From positions 248,001 through 312,000 of the forward strand of contig CAVSDD010000006.1 in the NCBI GenBank assembly GCA_963726795.1: a DNA stretch of 64,000 nucleotides, in the 5' to 3' direction. Below are positions 1-7,184 of the stretch, piece after piece. Origin of the DNA: Hyphomicrobium_A sp963726795 (GTDB taxonomy: Bacteria; Pseudomonadota; Alphaproteobacteria; Rhizobiales; Hyphomicrobiaceae). The position numbers and the translations under genes are program-made. Position 1 is the stretch's first letter, and each line of letters starts with the position of its first letter. A model generated the notes under the pieces. It had not been told where the DNA came from, did no database searches, and was given only the letters and a program-made list of their open reading frames with translations.

Positions 1-1
1 G

Positions 2-439
2 AACATTGCGCTGGTGCTGCCCGAGGGCGATCCGCGCCGGGCCAACATAACTGAGCTTTTGTCGCGCGTAGGATTAACGGAAGCGGCCAACGCCTACCCC
101 GAGATGATCTCGCTCGGCATGCAGCGGCGCGCGGCACTGGCCCGCGCCTTCGTGCTCGAGCCCGAATTCCTGCTGATGGACGAGCCGTTCGTCTCGCTGG
201 ATGATCCCACCGCACAGGGGTTGCGCGAATTGCTGGTCGAGCTCTGGTCGCGCCGGCCGACCACGGTGATCTTTGTGACCCACGACCGTGCCGAGGCCGT
301 CATGCTCGGAACCCGCATCTTGCGCCTGTCTGCCCCCTCTGCAAGTATCGTCCAGGACATCCCCGTTTCGTTGTCGGTCGCCGATCGGGCCGACCGCGAT
401 AAGGTGCGAAACGAGCAGCACCGCATCTTCGGCGACTGA
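2..439 (+). CDS. ABC transporter ATP-binding protein, C-terminal part (left end cut)
   Basis: The reading frame is open from the left edge, so only the last ~145 residues of an ABC ATPase are present. Visible are a signature-like motif (SLGMQRRAALARA), Walker B (FLLMDEP), the D-loop (SLDD) and the H-loop histidine (FVTHDRAEA). The pattern resembles the nitrate/sulfonate/taurine importer ATPases; the substrate is unknown. The stop lies 5 bases before the MfnB-like gene, so the two are probably cotranscribed. A link to C1 cofactor metabolism is inferred from position only. Confidence 0.85.
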   Translation, partial: NIALVLPEGDPRRANITELLSRVGLTEAANAYPEMISLGMQRRAALARAFVLEPEFLLMDEPFVSLDDPTAQGLRELLVELWSRRPTTVIFVTHDRAEAVMLGTRILRLSAPSASIVQDIPVSLSVADRADRDKVRNEQHRIFGD

Positions 440-444
440 TAAAC

Positions 445-1290
445 ATGGAACAACAAAGCCGGAGGGTGCGCTTCCTTGCGAGCGTGATGAATGCACACGA
501 AGCACGCCTGTGCGTCGCGCTGGGAGCCGACATCATCGATGCCAAGGACGCGGCGGCCGGGGCGCTGGGCGCGCTTCCGCTTGAAAGCGTGCGCGCCATC
601 CGCGCCGCGGTGCCCGCAGACGTAAAGCTCAGCGCAACCATCGGCGATCCTTCAGGTGATGCGGACGCCACCGTGCGGGATGCGCAACTCATGGCCGCGA
701 CCGGGGTCGATTACGTCAAGGTCGGGCTCGCAGGCGCCGGCGCTGATCGGGCGACTCTCGAGCGGCTGCGCGCGGTGATGCCGGCAAAGGTTCGTCTCGT
801 CGGCGTGCTTCTCGCCGACCGAGCGCTCGATCTCGAACTCATCCCCGCCGCGCAGGGCGCAAGCTTCGCGGGCGTGATGCTCGATACCGCCGCCAAGAAT
901 AACGGCGCGCTTCCCGATCTTATTGCCCCGGCTGCGCTCGCCGCCTTTATCGAGGCTGCGCACGGTGCTGGGTTGTTCGCCGGGCTCGCCGGATCGCTGC
1001 GCGCAAGCCACGTTGCCGCTCTGGCGGAATTGGGTCCCGACGTGCTCGGCTTCCGCGGCGGGCTCTGCCGCGAGCAGGATCGCACGCACGCCATCGATGA
1101 GGCCGCCGTCCGCGCCGTGCGTGAGGCGATGACAGCGCCGTGCGATCTGAGCGTCGTCAGGCGGAGCGCGCGGCATGAGCGAGAAACGCCCCGTCGGCGA
1201 CAAAGCTCAGGCCGGCCACCACGATGGCATCGCGTGCGACCGCATCTTCATTCGCGGGCTGGTGCTCCCCGTGGCGATCGGTGTCTATGA
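445..1290 (+). CDS. mfnB: MfnB-like (5-formylfuran-3-yl)methyl phosphate synthase (DUF556)
   Basis: This TIM-barrel enzyme family makes the furan precursor of methanofuran/methylofuran from glyceraldehyde 3-phosphate. The family motifs DIIDAKDAAAGALGAL near residue 30 and VDYVKVGLAG near residue 93 are clear. Family members are about 235 residues, but this frame runs to 281 and its last ~45 residues overlap the FolB-like gene and are arginine-rich. If one extra base lies between about 1100 and 1147, the protein would end at the TGA at 1148-1150 with 234 residues, 24 bases before the next start. I therefore regard the tail as out-of-frame reading. It heads a plus-strand cofactor operon. Confidence 0.85.
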   Translation: MEQQSRRVRFLASVMNAHEARLCVALGADIIDAKDAAAGALGALPLESVRAIRAAVPADVKLSATIGDPSGDADATVRDAQLMAATGVDYVKVGLAGAGADRATLERLRAVMPAKVRLVGVLLADRALDLELIPAAQGASFAGVMLDTAAKNNGALPDLIAPAALAAFIEAAHGAGLFAGLAGSLRASHVAALAELGPDVLGFRGGLCREQDRTHAIDEAAVRAVREAMTAPCDLSVVRRSARHERETPRRRQSSGRPPRWHRVRPHLHSRAGAPRGDRCL

Positions 1291-1588
1291 CGAAGAGCAG
1301 GGCGTCACGCAGAAGGTCGGCTTCACGGTGGAGGCCGACGTGGCGACCGGTGTCTCGCCCAAGGGCGACGCCATCGCCGAGGTTCCGTCCTACGATGATC
1401 TGGTCGGCGCCGTGAAAGCGGTTCTCGCCCACGGCCATATCAACCTGGTCGAGACGCTGGCCGAGCGCATCGCGCAGCGCTGCCTCGCCGACAAGCGCAT
1501 CGTCTCGGTGCTGGTTCGCGTCGAGAAGCTGGAGCGCGGACCCGCGTCCGTCGGCGTCGAAATCGTGCGCCCGCGACGCGGCGCGTGA
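1175..1588 (+). CDS. folB: Dihydroneopterin aldolase family protein
   Basis: FolB-type aldolase (137 aa) that cleaves dihydroneopterin, or a methanopterin precursor, to 6-hydroxymethyl-dihydropterin. The N-terminal strand DRIFIRGLVLPVAIGVYDEE, the central helix with SYDDL and the C-terminal VRVEKLERG with the expected catalytic lysine are present. The first ~20 residues are a polar extension. The stop overlaps the GTG start of the kinase gene (GTGA), so translation is probably coupled. In this context it may serve tetrahydromethanopterin rather than, or as well as, folate; the sequence does not separate the two. Confidence 0.88.
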   Translation: MSEKRPVGDKAQAGHHDGIACDRIFIRGLVLPVAIGVYDEEQGVTQKVGFTVEADVATGVSPKGDAIAEVPSYDDLVGAVKAVLAHGHINLVETLAERIAQRCLADKRIVSVLVRVEKLERGPASVGVEIVRPRRGA

Positions 1589-2277
1589 GCCCCCGCAAAC
1601 CAGGCGGCGAGCGCCGAACGCCTTCTCTGACGGTGGTGAAGCTCGGTGGCAGCCTGGCCGAAAGCAAGCGGCTGGCTTCGATCCTCGCCATGGTGGGTTC
1701 GGCGCGCGCGCGCATCGTCATCGTGCCGGGCGGCGGCACATTCGCGGATGCGGTGCGCCAGGCGCAAAAGGATTTTGCAATTCCGACCGCTGTCGCGCAT
1801 CGCATGGCTTTGCTGGCAATGCACCAGACCGGGCTCATGATGGCGGCGCTGCATCCACGCCTCAAACCCGAGGAGACGCTGGCCGGGATTCGGCGCGCAG
1901 CGGCGGCCGGCGCCATTCCGGTGTGGCTGCCGTTCAAGCTCACCGCGCCCGATCGCAGGATTACCGCCGACTGGTCGACGACCTCGGACGGCCTCGCCGC
2001 GCGCCTGGCCGAGCGGCTCGGGGGTGCTCCTGTCGTGTTGGTCAAGTCGTGCCGCATTGCGCCTGGCACCTCGATTACCGCCTTGGCTCGGACGGGCGTG
2101 GTCGATACCGCCTTCAAGTCGATCGTCACGCGGGCGCGGCTGCCCTGGCACGTGCTGGGTGCCGGCGATGAGGCCGAGCTGGCGGCGCTGCTGGATGCGC
2201 GCGGACGCGGGACAGGCCGGTCTTCGGGCGGCAATGCGTATCGACCCCGCGGGGCGAGCGTGCTATCGCGCGATTGA
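1585..2277 (+). CDS. mfnE: Amino-acid-kinase fold protein, MfnE-like
   Basis: A 230-aa member of the aspartate/glutamate/uridylate kinase fold, with VVKLGGSLAES near residue 18, IVIVPGGGTF near residue 46 and a nucleotide-site region containing DWSTTSDGLAARLAERLG. In archaea the MfnE branch phosphorylates 5-(aminomethyl)-3-furanmethanol phosphate in methanofuran synthesis. The MfnB-like gene two genes upstream supports the same role here for methylofuran. It starts with GTG overlapping the previous TGA. The last ~25 residues are Arg/Gly-rich and look unstructured. Confidence 0.8.
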   Translation: MSPRKPGGERRTPSLTVVKLGGSLAESKRLASILAMVGSARARIVIVPGGGTFADAVRQAQKDFAIPTAVAHRMALLAMHQTGLMMAALHPRLKPEETLAGIRRAAAAGAIPVWLPFKLTAPDRRITADWSTTSDGLAARLAERLGGAPVVLVKSCRIAPGTSITALARTGVVDTAFKSIVTRARLPWHVLGAGDEAELAALLDARGRGTGRSSGGNAYRPRGASVLSRD

Positions 2278-2325
2278 GATGACGGCAGGCGTTCGATCGT
2301 GCAGCGGGCCAGGACCACGGGCCAC

Positions 2326-3774
2326 ATGGCCGATAGACTTCTATTTCTGACGGGCAAGCTCGCCGAGCCCCGCCTCAACCGGACGGTCGCCGAGCTCGGC
2401 CTGCCGCCCGGATCCTGGCGTATCGCCAACGTCGGCGTAAAGGTCGCCGCGCTGATGACCGAGGCGATCGTGCGCAATCGCCTGAAGGGACCGCTCGACG
2501 CCGACCGCGTGATTGTGCCGGGGCGCGCGCGCATGGATCTCGACCAGTTGAAGCGCCACTACGGCGTGCCGTTCGAGCGCGGGCCCGAGGAGATCGTCGA
2601 TCTGCCGTTCTATTTCGGCAAGACGGGGCGGCCCGCCGACCTCACCCGCCACGACATGCGCATCTTCGCCGAGATCGTCGAGGCGCCGACGCTGTCGGTC
2701 GAGACGCTCATCGCGCGTGCCACCGTGCTCGCCTCGCAAGGCGCCGACGTCATCGATATCGGCTGCCAGCCGGATGTGCCGTTTCCTCATCTGGAAGAGG
2801 TCGTGCGGGCGCTGGCGAAGGCCGGCTACAAGGTCAGCGTCGATTCGGGCGACGTGGCGGAGCTCAAGCGCGGTGCCCAGGCCGGCGCCGATTACGTGCT
2901 GAGCCTCGATGAGACGATGCTCGACGCCATCGCCGGCACCAAGACCGTTCCCGTTCTCATCCCCAAGCCGCACGGCGATTTGAAATCCCTCATCCGCGCG
3001 ATCGACCTCTGCAAGGCAAAGGGCATCCCGCATCTTGCCGACCCGATCCTCGATCCAATTCATTTCGGTTTCACCGCATCGCTGCAGCGCTATGCCGAGC
3101 TGCGCCGCCAGCGCCCCGAGGTGGAGATGCTGATGGGTACCGGCAACCTGACGGAGCTGACCGACGCCGACAGCCAGGGCGTCACCGCGGTGCTGCTCGG
3201 CATCTGCTCGGAGCTGAAAATCGGCAACGTGCTAGTGGTGCAGGTGTCGCCCCACACACGGCGCACGGTGCAGGAGCACGATGCCGCGCGGCGCCTGATG
3301 CTGCGCGCCCGCGAGGACGAAAGCCTGCCCAAAGGCTACAACGCCGGGCTCATATCGCTGCACGATCTGCGCCCTTTCCCGCAAAGCCCCGAGCAGATCG
3401 CGGCGAGTGCCGAAGCGGTGCGCGACCAGAATTTCCGCATCGAGGTGGCCGAGGACGGCATCCACATCTACAACCGCGATGGCCACCACATCGCGCGTGA
3501 TCCCTTCGACCTCTATGAGAAGCTCGGTGTCGGCGCGGATGGCCCCCATGCCTTCTATCTGGGATACGAGCTGGCCAAGGCCGAGATCGCGCTTGCGCTG
3601 GGGAAGCGCTATACGCAGGACGCCGGGCTCAACTGGGGTGTGGCGGCGGACCGCAAATCAGAAGATCTGACGCGACACGCTCCGGAAGGCTCCACCAAGC
3701 AGGCTGCGCGCAAGGAGAAAACCGATGCCGCTGATCGTCGAGACGATCGTGACGACGATGAGCGCGACGGGTGA
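2326..3774 (+). CDS. Dihydropteroate-synthase-related protein (H4MPT-linked)
   Basis: A ~480-aa protein of the archaeal/methylotroph dihydropteroate-synthase-related family (TIGR00284 type). A family-specific N-terminal domain of ~130 residues precedes the DHPS-like barrel with DVIDIGCQPDVPF, VSVDSGDVAELKRG and HLADPILDPIHFGF. It may join the pterin to the aminobenzene-ribitol moiety of H4MPT, but the reaction is inferred. I chose the ATG at 2326 because the conserved N-terminus begins there; a GTG at 2299 is also possible. The last ~35 residues are Arg/Asp-rich and overlap DUF447 by 50 bases. One extra base would move the stop to the TGA at 3668-3670. Confidence 0.85.
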   Translation: MADRLLFLTGKLAEPRLNRTVAELGLPPGSWRIANVGVKVAALMTEAIVRNRLKGPLDADRVIVPGRARMDLDQLKRHYGVPFERGPEEIVDLPFYFGKTGRPADLTRHDMRIFAEIVEAPTLSVETLIARATVLASQGADVIDIGCQPDVPFPHLEEVVRALAKAGYKVSVDSGDVAELKRGAQAGADYVLSLDETMLDAIAGTKTVPVLIPKPHGDLKSLIRAIDLCKAKGIPHLADPILDPIHFGFTASLQRYAELRRQRPEVEMLMGTGNLTELTDADSQGVTAVLLGICSELKIGNVLVVQVSPHTRRTVQEHDAARRLMLRAREDESLPKGYNAGLISLHDLRPFPQSPEQIAASAEAVRDQNFRIEVAEDGIHIYNRDGHHIARDPFDLYEKLGVGADGPHAFYLGYELAKAEIALALGKRYTQDAGLNWGVAADRKSEDLTRHAPEGSTKQAARKEKTDAADRRDDRDDDERDG

Positions 3775-4297
3775 GGTGCACGTGGCGCCGCTCGGCCTGA
3801 TCGCGGACGGCACCAACTGGGTCGCCGCGCCGTTCAAGCCGTCGCGCACGCTGGAAAATCTGCGTGAGGTCCCCTTCGCGGTGGCGAGCCATACCGATGA
3901 CGTGCGCGTTTTCGCCGGATGCCTCACCGGGCGCAGGAGCTGGCCGACGCGCGCGGCGGACAAGGTGCAGGGCGCGGTGCTCGATACTGCGCTGTCGCAT
4001 TGGGAGCTGGCGGTCGACGCGGTGACCGAGGACGATTTGCGCCCGCGCTTTTCCTGCCGGGTCGTGCATGTCGCCAACCATCGCCCCTGGGGAGGGTTCA
4101 ACCGCGCGCAGGCCGCCGTGCTCGAATGCGCGGTTCTGGTGTCGCGGCTTGGAATGCTGTCGCCCGAGAAGATCGAAGCGGAGCTGGCCTACCTCACGAT
4201 CGCCATCGACAAGACGGCAGGCGAGCGCGAGAAAGAGGCCTGGGGCTGGCTGATGGAGCGCATCGTCGCGTGGCGCGCTAAGGGCGTAAAGGCCTGA
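3725..4297 (+). CDS. DUF447 family protein (flavin-reductase-like fold)
   Basis: A 190-aa DUF447 protein, a family shared by methanogens and H4MPT-using methylotrophs and usually found with C1 cofactor genes. Typical features are the N-terminal IVETIVTTMS, APLGLIADG, a central NHRPWGGFNRAQAAVLE and a helical C-terminus. The fold is a split barrel related to flavin-binding proteins. The biochemical role is not established; a role in H4MPT or methylofuran synthesis is inferred from conserved neighbourhood. Its start overlaps the tail of the upstream gene. Confidence 0.83.
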   Translation: MPLIVETIVTTMSATGEVHVAPLGLIADGTNWVAAPFKPSRTLENLREVPFAVASHTDDVRVFAGCLTGRRSWPTRAADKVQGAVLDTALSHWELAVDAVTEDDLRPRFSCRVVHVANHRPWGGFNRAQAAVLECAVLVSRLGMLSPEKIEAELAYLTIAIDKTAGEREKEAWGWLMERIVAWRAKGVKA

Positions 4298-4340
4298 CGC
4301 CCAACAACGGAAAGCTCACGCGGGGAGATCGTCCACCGCG

Positions 4341-5327
4341 CTACTGCGAAACCGTTTTCGCAATCGAGCCCGTAGTGGTCGCCGCCTGGCGAGCGCGTTC
4401 CGCCGCGACGTTTGCGTGTCCCACCGGCACGGCAACGTTTCCGGCGCTGGCGCGCTCGAGGCCGGGACGCTCGCCGACCGGCGCGAGCGGACCAGCCGGG
4501 CGAGCCGCAACAACGGCGCGCGGAGCACCGGGCTGACCGACTTCATCCTGCAGCGCGTCGGCGAGCATGTGCCCGAGACAGCCGTAGGTGAGATCGTTGG
4601 GATGGAAGAGATCGGCCGCAAGCAGCTGGCGTGCGGTGAACTGCGCGCTGGTCACGAGATGCTTCATGAATGCGAAGCGTTGCAGGATCGGAATCTTCTC
4701 CTGATCGGCGATCTGGCGCATGGTCACGAGGTAGCGCGTGAAGTCGCGCACCTTCTCGGCGCCAGGGAAATACTGCATGTCGAGCAGCACGACATCGATG
4801 CCGGCCGCGCGCATGCGCTGTACGCCCAGCTGCACCGTCTTGCGGAACTCGCCGACATCGACGTGACGCATGGCGTCGTTCACGCCGGTCTGCCAGATCA
4901 CGAGGGCCGGGTGCAGCGGCAGCACATCCTTCTTGATTCGCGCCAGCATGTCGGTGGCGAGCTGGCCGCCGACGCCCGAATTGAGAACGTTGACCTCACC
5001 TGAGGGGAAGCGGTTCCGCAGCTCTGCCTGTAATCTGTAGGGATAGGCGGCCATCGGGCTGCTTGCGCCAATGCCTTGCGTGCTGGAGGAGCCGAGCGCC
5101 ACGATCAGCACCGGCTTCTTGGCAGCAAGACGCGCCGCTAAAACTGGGAGCGGCGCGGTGAAGCGTATGAGGCTCATGGGAGCTTGGCAGGTCGGAGCAG
5201 CCTGGGCGGCGTGCCCCAGCAGTCCGGTTACACCCGCTGCAATTGCGAGCGCCAACCGGTGACGTGGTTTCGCACTCCCTGTACGAAGCCCACGTCCATA
5301 CCGCGATTGCGCTGCGCCAAAGCCCAT
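4341..5327 (-). CDS. Secreted SGNH/GDSL-family hydrolase
   Basis: A 328-aa SGNH hydrolase with a signal-peptide-like segment at residues ~23-43 ending AAQA. Block I is VALGSSSTQG (the nucleophile serine in a GSSS context), block II has NSGVGGQ, block III has TGVND and block V DLFHPND supplies Asp and His. It is probably an esterase acting on an exported polymer. The C-terminal ~60 residues are Ala/Pro-rich. It overlaps the upstream opgC-like gene by 100 bases in another frame, so the exact start is uncertain. Pairing with an OpgC-type acyltransferase suggests addition and removal of ester groups on the same glycan (inference). Confidence 0.82.
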   Translation of the reverse strand: MGFGAAQSRYGRGLRTGSAKPRHRLALAIAAGVTGLLGHAAQAAPTCQAPMSLIRFTAPLPVLAARLAAKKPVLIVALGSSSTQGIGASSPMAAYPYRLQAELRNRFPSGEVNVLNSGVGGQLATDMLARIKKDVLPLHPALVIWQTGVNDAMRHVDVGEFRKTVQLGVQRMRAAGIDVVLLDMQYFPGAEKVRDFTRYLVTMRQIADQEKIPILQRFAFMKHLVTSAQFTARQLLAADLFHPNDLTYGCLGHMLADALQDEVGQPGAPRAVVAARPAGPLAPVGERPGLERASAGNVAVPVGHANVAAERARQAATTTGSIAKTVSQ

Positions 5328-6415
5328 GCTGTGCCCCAGAGAAGACCGATACCGGCCAGATTGACGAGGGCCTGCAGCATATAGCTGGCGCCGGCTTCAG
5401 CAAGAACCACCCACCCGGCGAACGAGAGCACCGTCCCGAGGCAGAAGATTTCTAGGGAATGCCGGCCGCATCTCGCAATACCCGCGGCCCAGGCGCGAGA
5501 AAGCCATGGGCTTTGCGGCGATAGTAAGGTCATGACCAGGTACCCGAGCGCGACGACGTCGAGCAACCGCCAGGGGGAAAGGTAGCTCTTGTTCATCGGA
5601 CCCAAGAGATCCTGCGGAAAAATGCGCGCCGCTCCGAGCCCGGGGATCTGCGTCCACGGTGCGGCGACGAGAAACGCGAAGGCCAAGTAACCTCCCGCCA
5701 ACCATACCAGGGTGCGCGACATCGGGATCGAATTACGCCGCGAGAAGTGCGCCGTCATCGCGCCGATGGTGACGAGCAGCTGCCAGGCGAACGGATTGAA
5801 GACCCAGCCCGTGTTGGTCTGCTGGCTCGGTAAATTCAATTCGAAGAAATTCGCCAGCGACCACAGGCCGATCGACAGCACGAGCGCCTGCCAGGGACGG
5901 CGCGGCAGCAGCCACAGCACGAAGGGCAGCCATACCAGCAGCAGCACGATGTAGAGCGGCAGGATGTTCAGCATATTGGGCTGATTGACCAGCGTCGCCG
6001 CGAGAACGGTCGAGCGGGCCGGGGCCTGCGCGAAGACGTGCACGCCGATGTTCTCGACATACATGGGATTGGCGAAGACGGCGGCCGCAAGCGTCAACCC
6101 GAGGGCGCAGACGGCAACGAGGCCCAGATGCCAGAGATAGATGTCGCGCACGCGCCCCAGCACCCGGGAGGTGCCGGCGCGAAAACCCTCGTTCTCGAAG
6201 GTGCGCCCGTAGGCGAGCACGGCCGAGAAGCCGGCGAGAAGCACGAACACCTCGGCTGCGTCCGCAAAGCCGAAGTTGCGCAAGGTCAACCGGGCCAGAT
6301 CGTTGCCGGGGACGTGGTCGATGAAAATGAAAACAAGCGCGAGCCCGCGAAAGAAATCAATCCGCAGATCACGCTTTGCTCCCAAGCTCGTGCCCCCGTT
6401 CGTGCCCATCGGCAT
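5228..6415 (-). CDS. opgC: OpgC-type membrane acyltransferase
   Basis: A 395-aa polytopic membrane protein with about ten hydrophobic segments. The N-terminal RIDFFRGLALVFIFIDHVPG and the following FGFADAAEVFVLLAGFSAVL are characteristic of the OpgC_C family, which succinylates osmoregulated periplasmic glucans. It probably transfers acyl groups from the cytoplasm to periplasmic glucan. The ATG at 6415 is preceded by an A/T-richer leader. It is followed by, and overlaps, the SGNH hydrolase gene. The substrate is inferred from family only. Confidence 0.85.
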   Translation of the reverse strand: MPMGTNGGTSLGAKRDLRIDFFRGLALVFIFIDHVPGNDLARLTLRNFGFADAAEVFVLLAGFSAVLAYGRTFENEGFRAGTSRVLGRVRDIYLWHLGLVAVCALGLTLAAAVFANPMYVENIGVHVFAQAPARSTVLAATLVNQPNMLNILPLYIVLLLVWLPFVLWLLPRRPWQALVLSIGLWSLANFFELNLPSQQTNTGWVFNPFAWQLLVTIGAMTAHFSRRNSIPMSRTLVWLAGGYLAFAFLVAAPWTQIPGLGAARIFPQDLLGPMNKSYLSPWRLLDVVALGYLVMTLLSPQSPWLSRAWAAGIARCGRHSLEIFCLGTVLSFAGWVVLAEAGASYMLQALVNLAGIGLLWGTAWALAQRNRGMDVGFVQGVRNHVTGWRSQLQRV

Positions 6416-6719
6416 ATTTGCTCACCCAGTGCCAATTGAGAAGCGTTGCAAACGTCGCAACGATGCCTTCCGACACGTGTCAACGCGATCTCTACGCTGC
6501 CAGTTCCGAGATGAACCGAAGCTGACTTTCTGGCGGCGTACCGGGAGCGGCTTGCGACTTTGGCGCGCACACGCCGCGCTGACACGATTGTTATCGACGC
6601 TGCAAAATTTCCGCCGGATTTGCGGCATTACTCCGGCGTCGAACGCCATGTGTCCGGGCTCGGTGAGACCCGGCTGGCGCGCGCCGCTCTGCGGTGGCGT
6701 GTTCCGCGTTGTTAAAATC
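6416..6719. other. Intergenic region between opgC-like gene and tRNA-like pair
   Basis: No convincing gene is seen. It must hold the divergent promoters of the opgC-like gene (minus) and of the tRNA-like RNAs (plus). A small inverted repeat CGTTGC/GCAACG lies at 6444-6449 and 6457-6462. A TAAAAT hexamer at 6713-6718 sits too close to the first RNA to serve as a normal -10 box for it. I looked for a sigma-54 -24/-12 pair, as expected for RtcR-type RNA-repair regulons, and found no clear match. Confidence 0.5.
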
Positions 6720-6791
6720 GGGGACGTAGCTCAGTGGCAGAGCGCCCGGGGAACCGGGAGGCCGAAGGTTCGATCCCTTCCATCTCCACCA
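6720..6791 (+). ncRNA. tRNA-like RNA 1, tetraloop instead of anticodon loop
   Basis: Read by eye it folds as a cloverleaf ending in encoded CCA. Acceptor 6720-6726 pairs with 6781-6787 (one C-A mismatch, one G-U). The D-stem is GCTC/GAGC with loop AGTGGCA. The T-stem GAAGG/CCTTC is perfect, with loop TTCGATC. The anticodon-arm stem CCCGG/CCGGG (6745-6749, 6754-6758) is closed by only four bases, GGAA, a GNRA-type tetraloop, so there is no anticodon. The variable loop is AGGCC. It cannot decode and is best called tRNA-like. It abuts a second tRNA-like unit and an SPFH gene. Confidence 0.75.
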
Positions 6792-6862
6792 TGACGACTA
6801 GCTCAATGGTAGAGCACAAGACTGTTACTCTTGGGGTCGTGGGTTCGACTCCCACGTCGCAA
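6792..6862 (+). ncRNA. tRNA-like RNA 2, Asn(GTT)-like anticodon, imperfect acceptor
   Basis: It begins directly after the CCA of tRNA-like RNA 1. D-stem GCTC/GAGC with loop AATGGTA, anticodon stem CAAGA/TCTTG with seven-base loop CTGTTAC (anticodon GTT), variable loop GGGTC, and T-stem GTGGG/CCCAC with loop TTCGACT are all perfect. The acceptor TGACGAC/GTCGCAA pairs only in its inner four positions plus the terminal pair, and no CCA is encoded. It is either a tRNA-like RNA or a tRNA-Asn damaged at the 3' side; a missing T after GTCG would restore the pairing. Linkage to unit 1 favours the tRNA-like reading. Confidence 0.65.
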
Positions 6863-7184
6863 GTCCCTGCCAGGACTCTTCGCCTGATAAGCGAACAAAA
6901 TATCGGGGAAGCCGGCAGCTCTCCAGCCTGACCGATCGGCCCGCGGCTTGCCGAGTGCGGATTGGAACGGCAACGCCGAGGTGCTCTGTGCCTTAGCAGA
7001 TACCGCTCGGCGGCAAAGCTTGAGCCCAGGCTCCGGCGCGTTCCTTTCCTCGGAGAGGACGCGGACGCAACCTGAGGTGTATGGTGGCGCCGCCGGGCTT
7101 AAGCTTGGGCCCGCATCCAACGCGTGGAGGGCGGCCGGCAACCTTGGCTTTGGTCTGGGTTCGCCTCGTAAGCCGGAGAAAGTT
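6863..7184. other. Region between tRNA-like pair and SPFH gene
   Basis: About 320 bases without a supported gene. A short hairpin AGTCC/GGACT (6862-6866, 6873-6877, loop CTGCCA) lies just after the second tRNA-like unit. The frame of the SPFH N-terminus is open upstream to 6948, but the extra peptide looks non-coding and a good GGAG ribosome site stands just before the ATG at 7185. No strong T-tract terminator is seen after the RNAs, so RNA and mRNA may be one transcript. Confidence 0.45.

Noticed and set aside
6661..6719. Sigma-54 promoter for the tRNA-like RNAs
   Set aside because: A TGGCGTG string near 6695 is not followed by a GC dinucleotide at the right -12 spacing.
6720..6791. Ordinary tRNA gene
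   Set aside because: The anticodon arm has a four-base loop and the acceptor has a mismatch, so it cannot act as a normal decoding tRNA as written.
6734..6931. 65-codon frame across the two tRNA-like RNAs
   Set aside because: It is made of cloverleaf sequence; the translated peptide is the kind seen when tRNA genes are read as protein.
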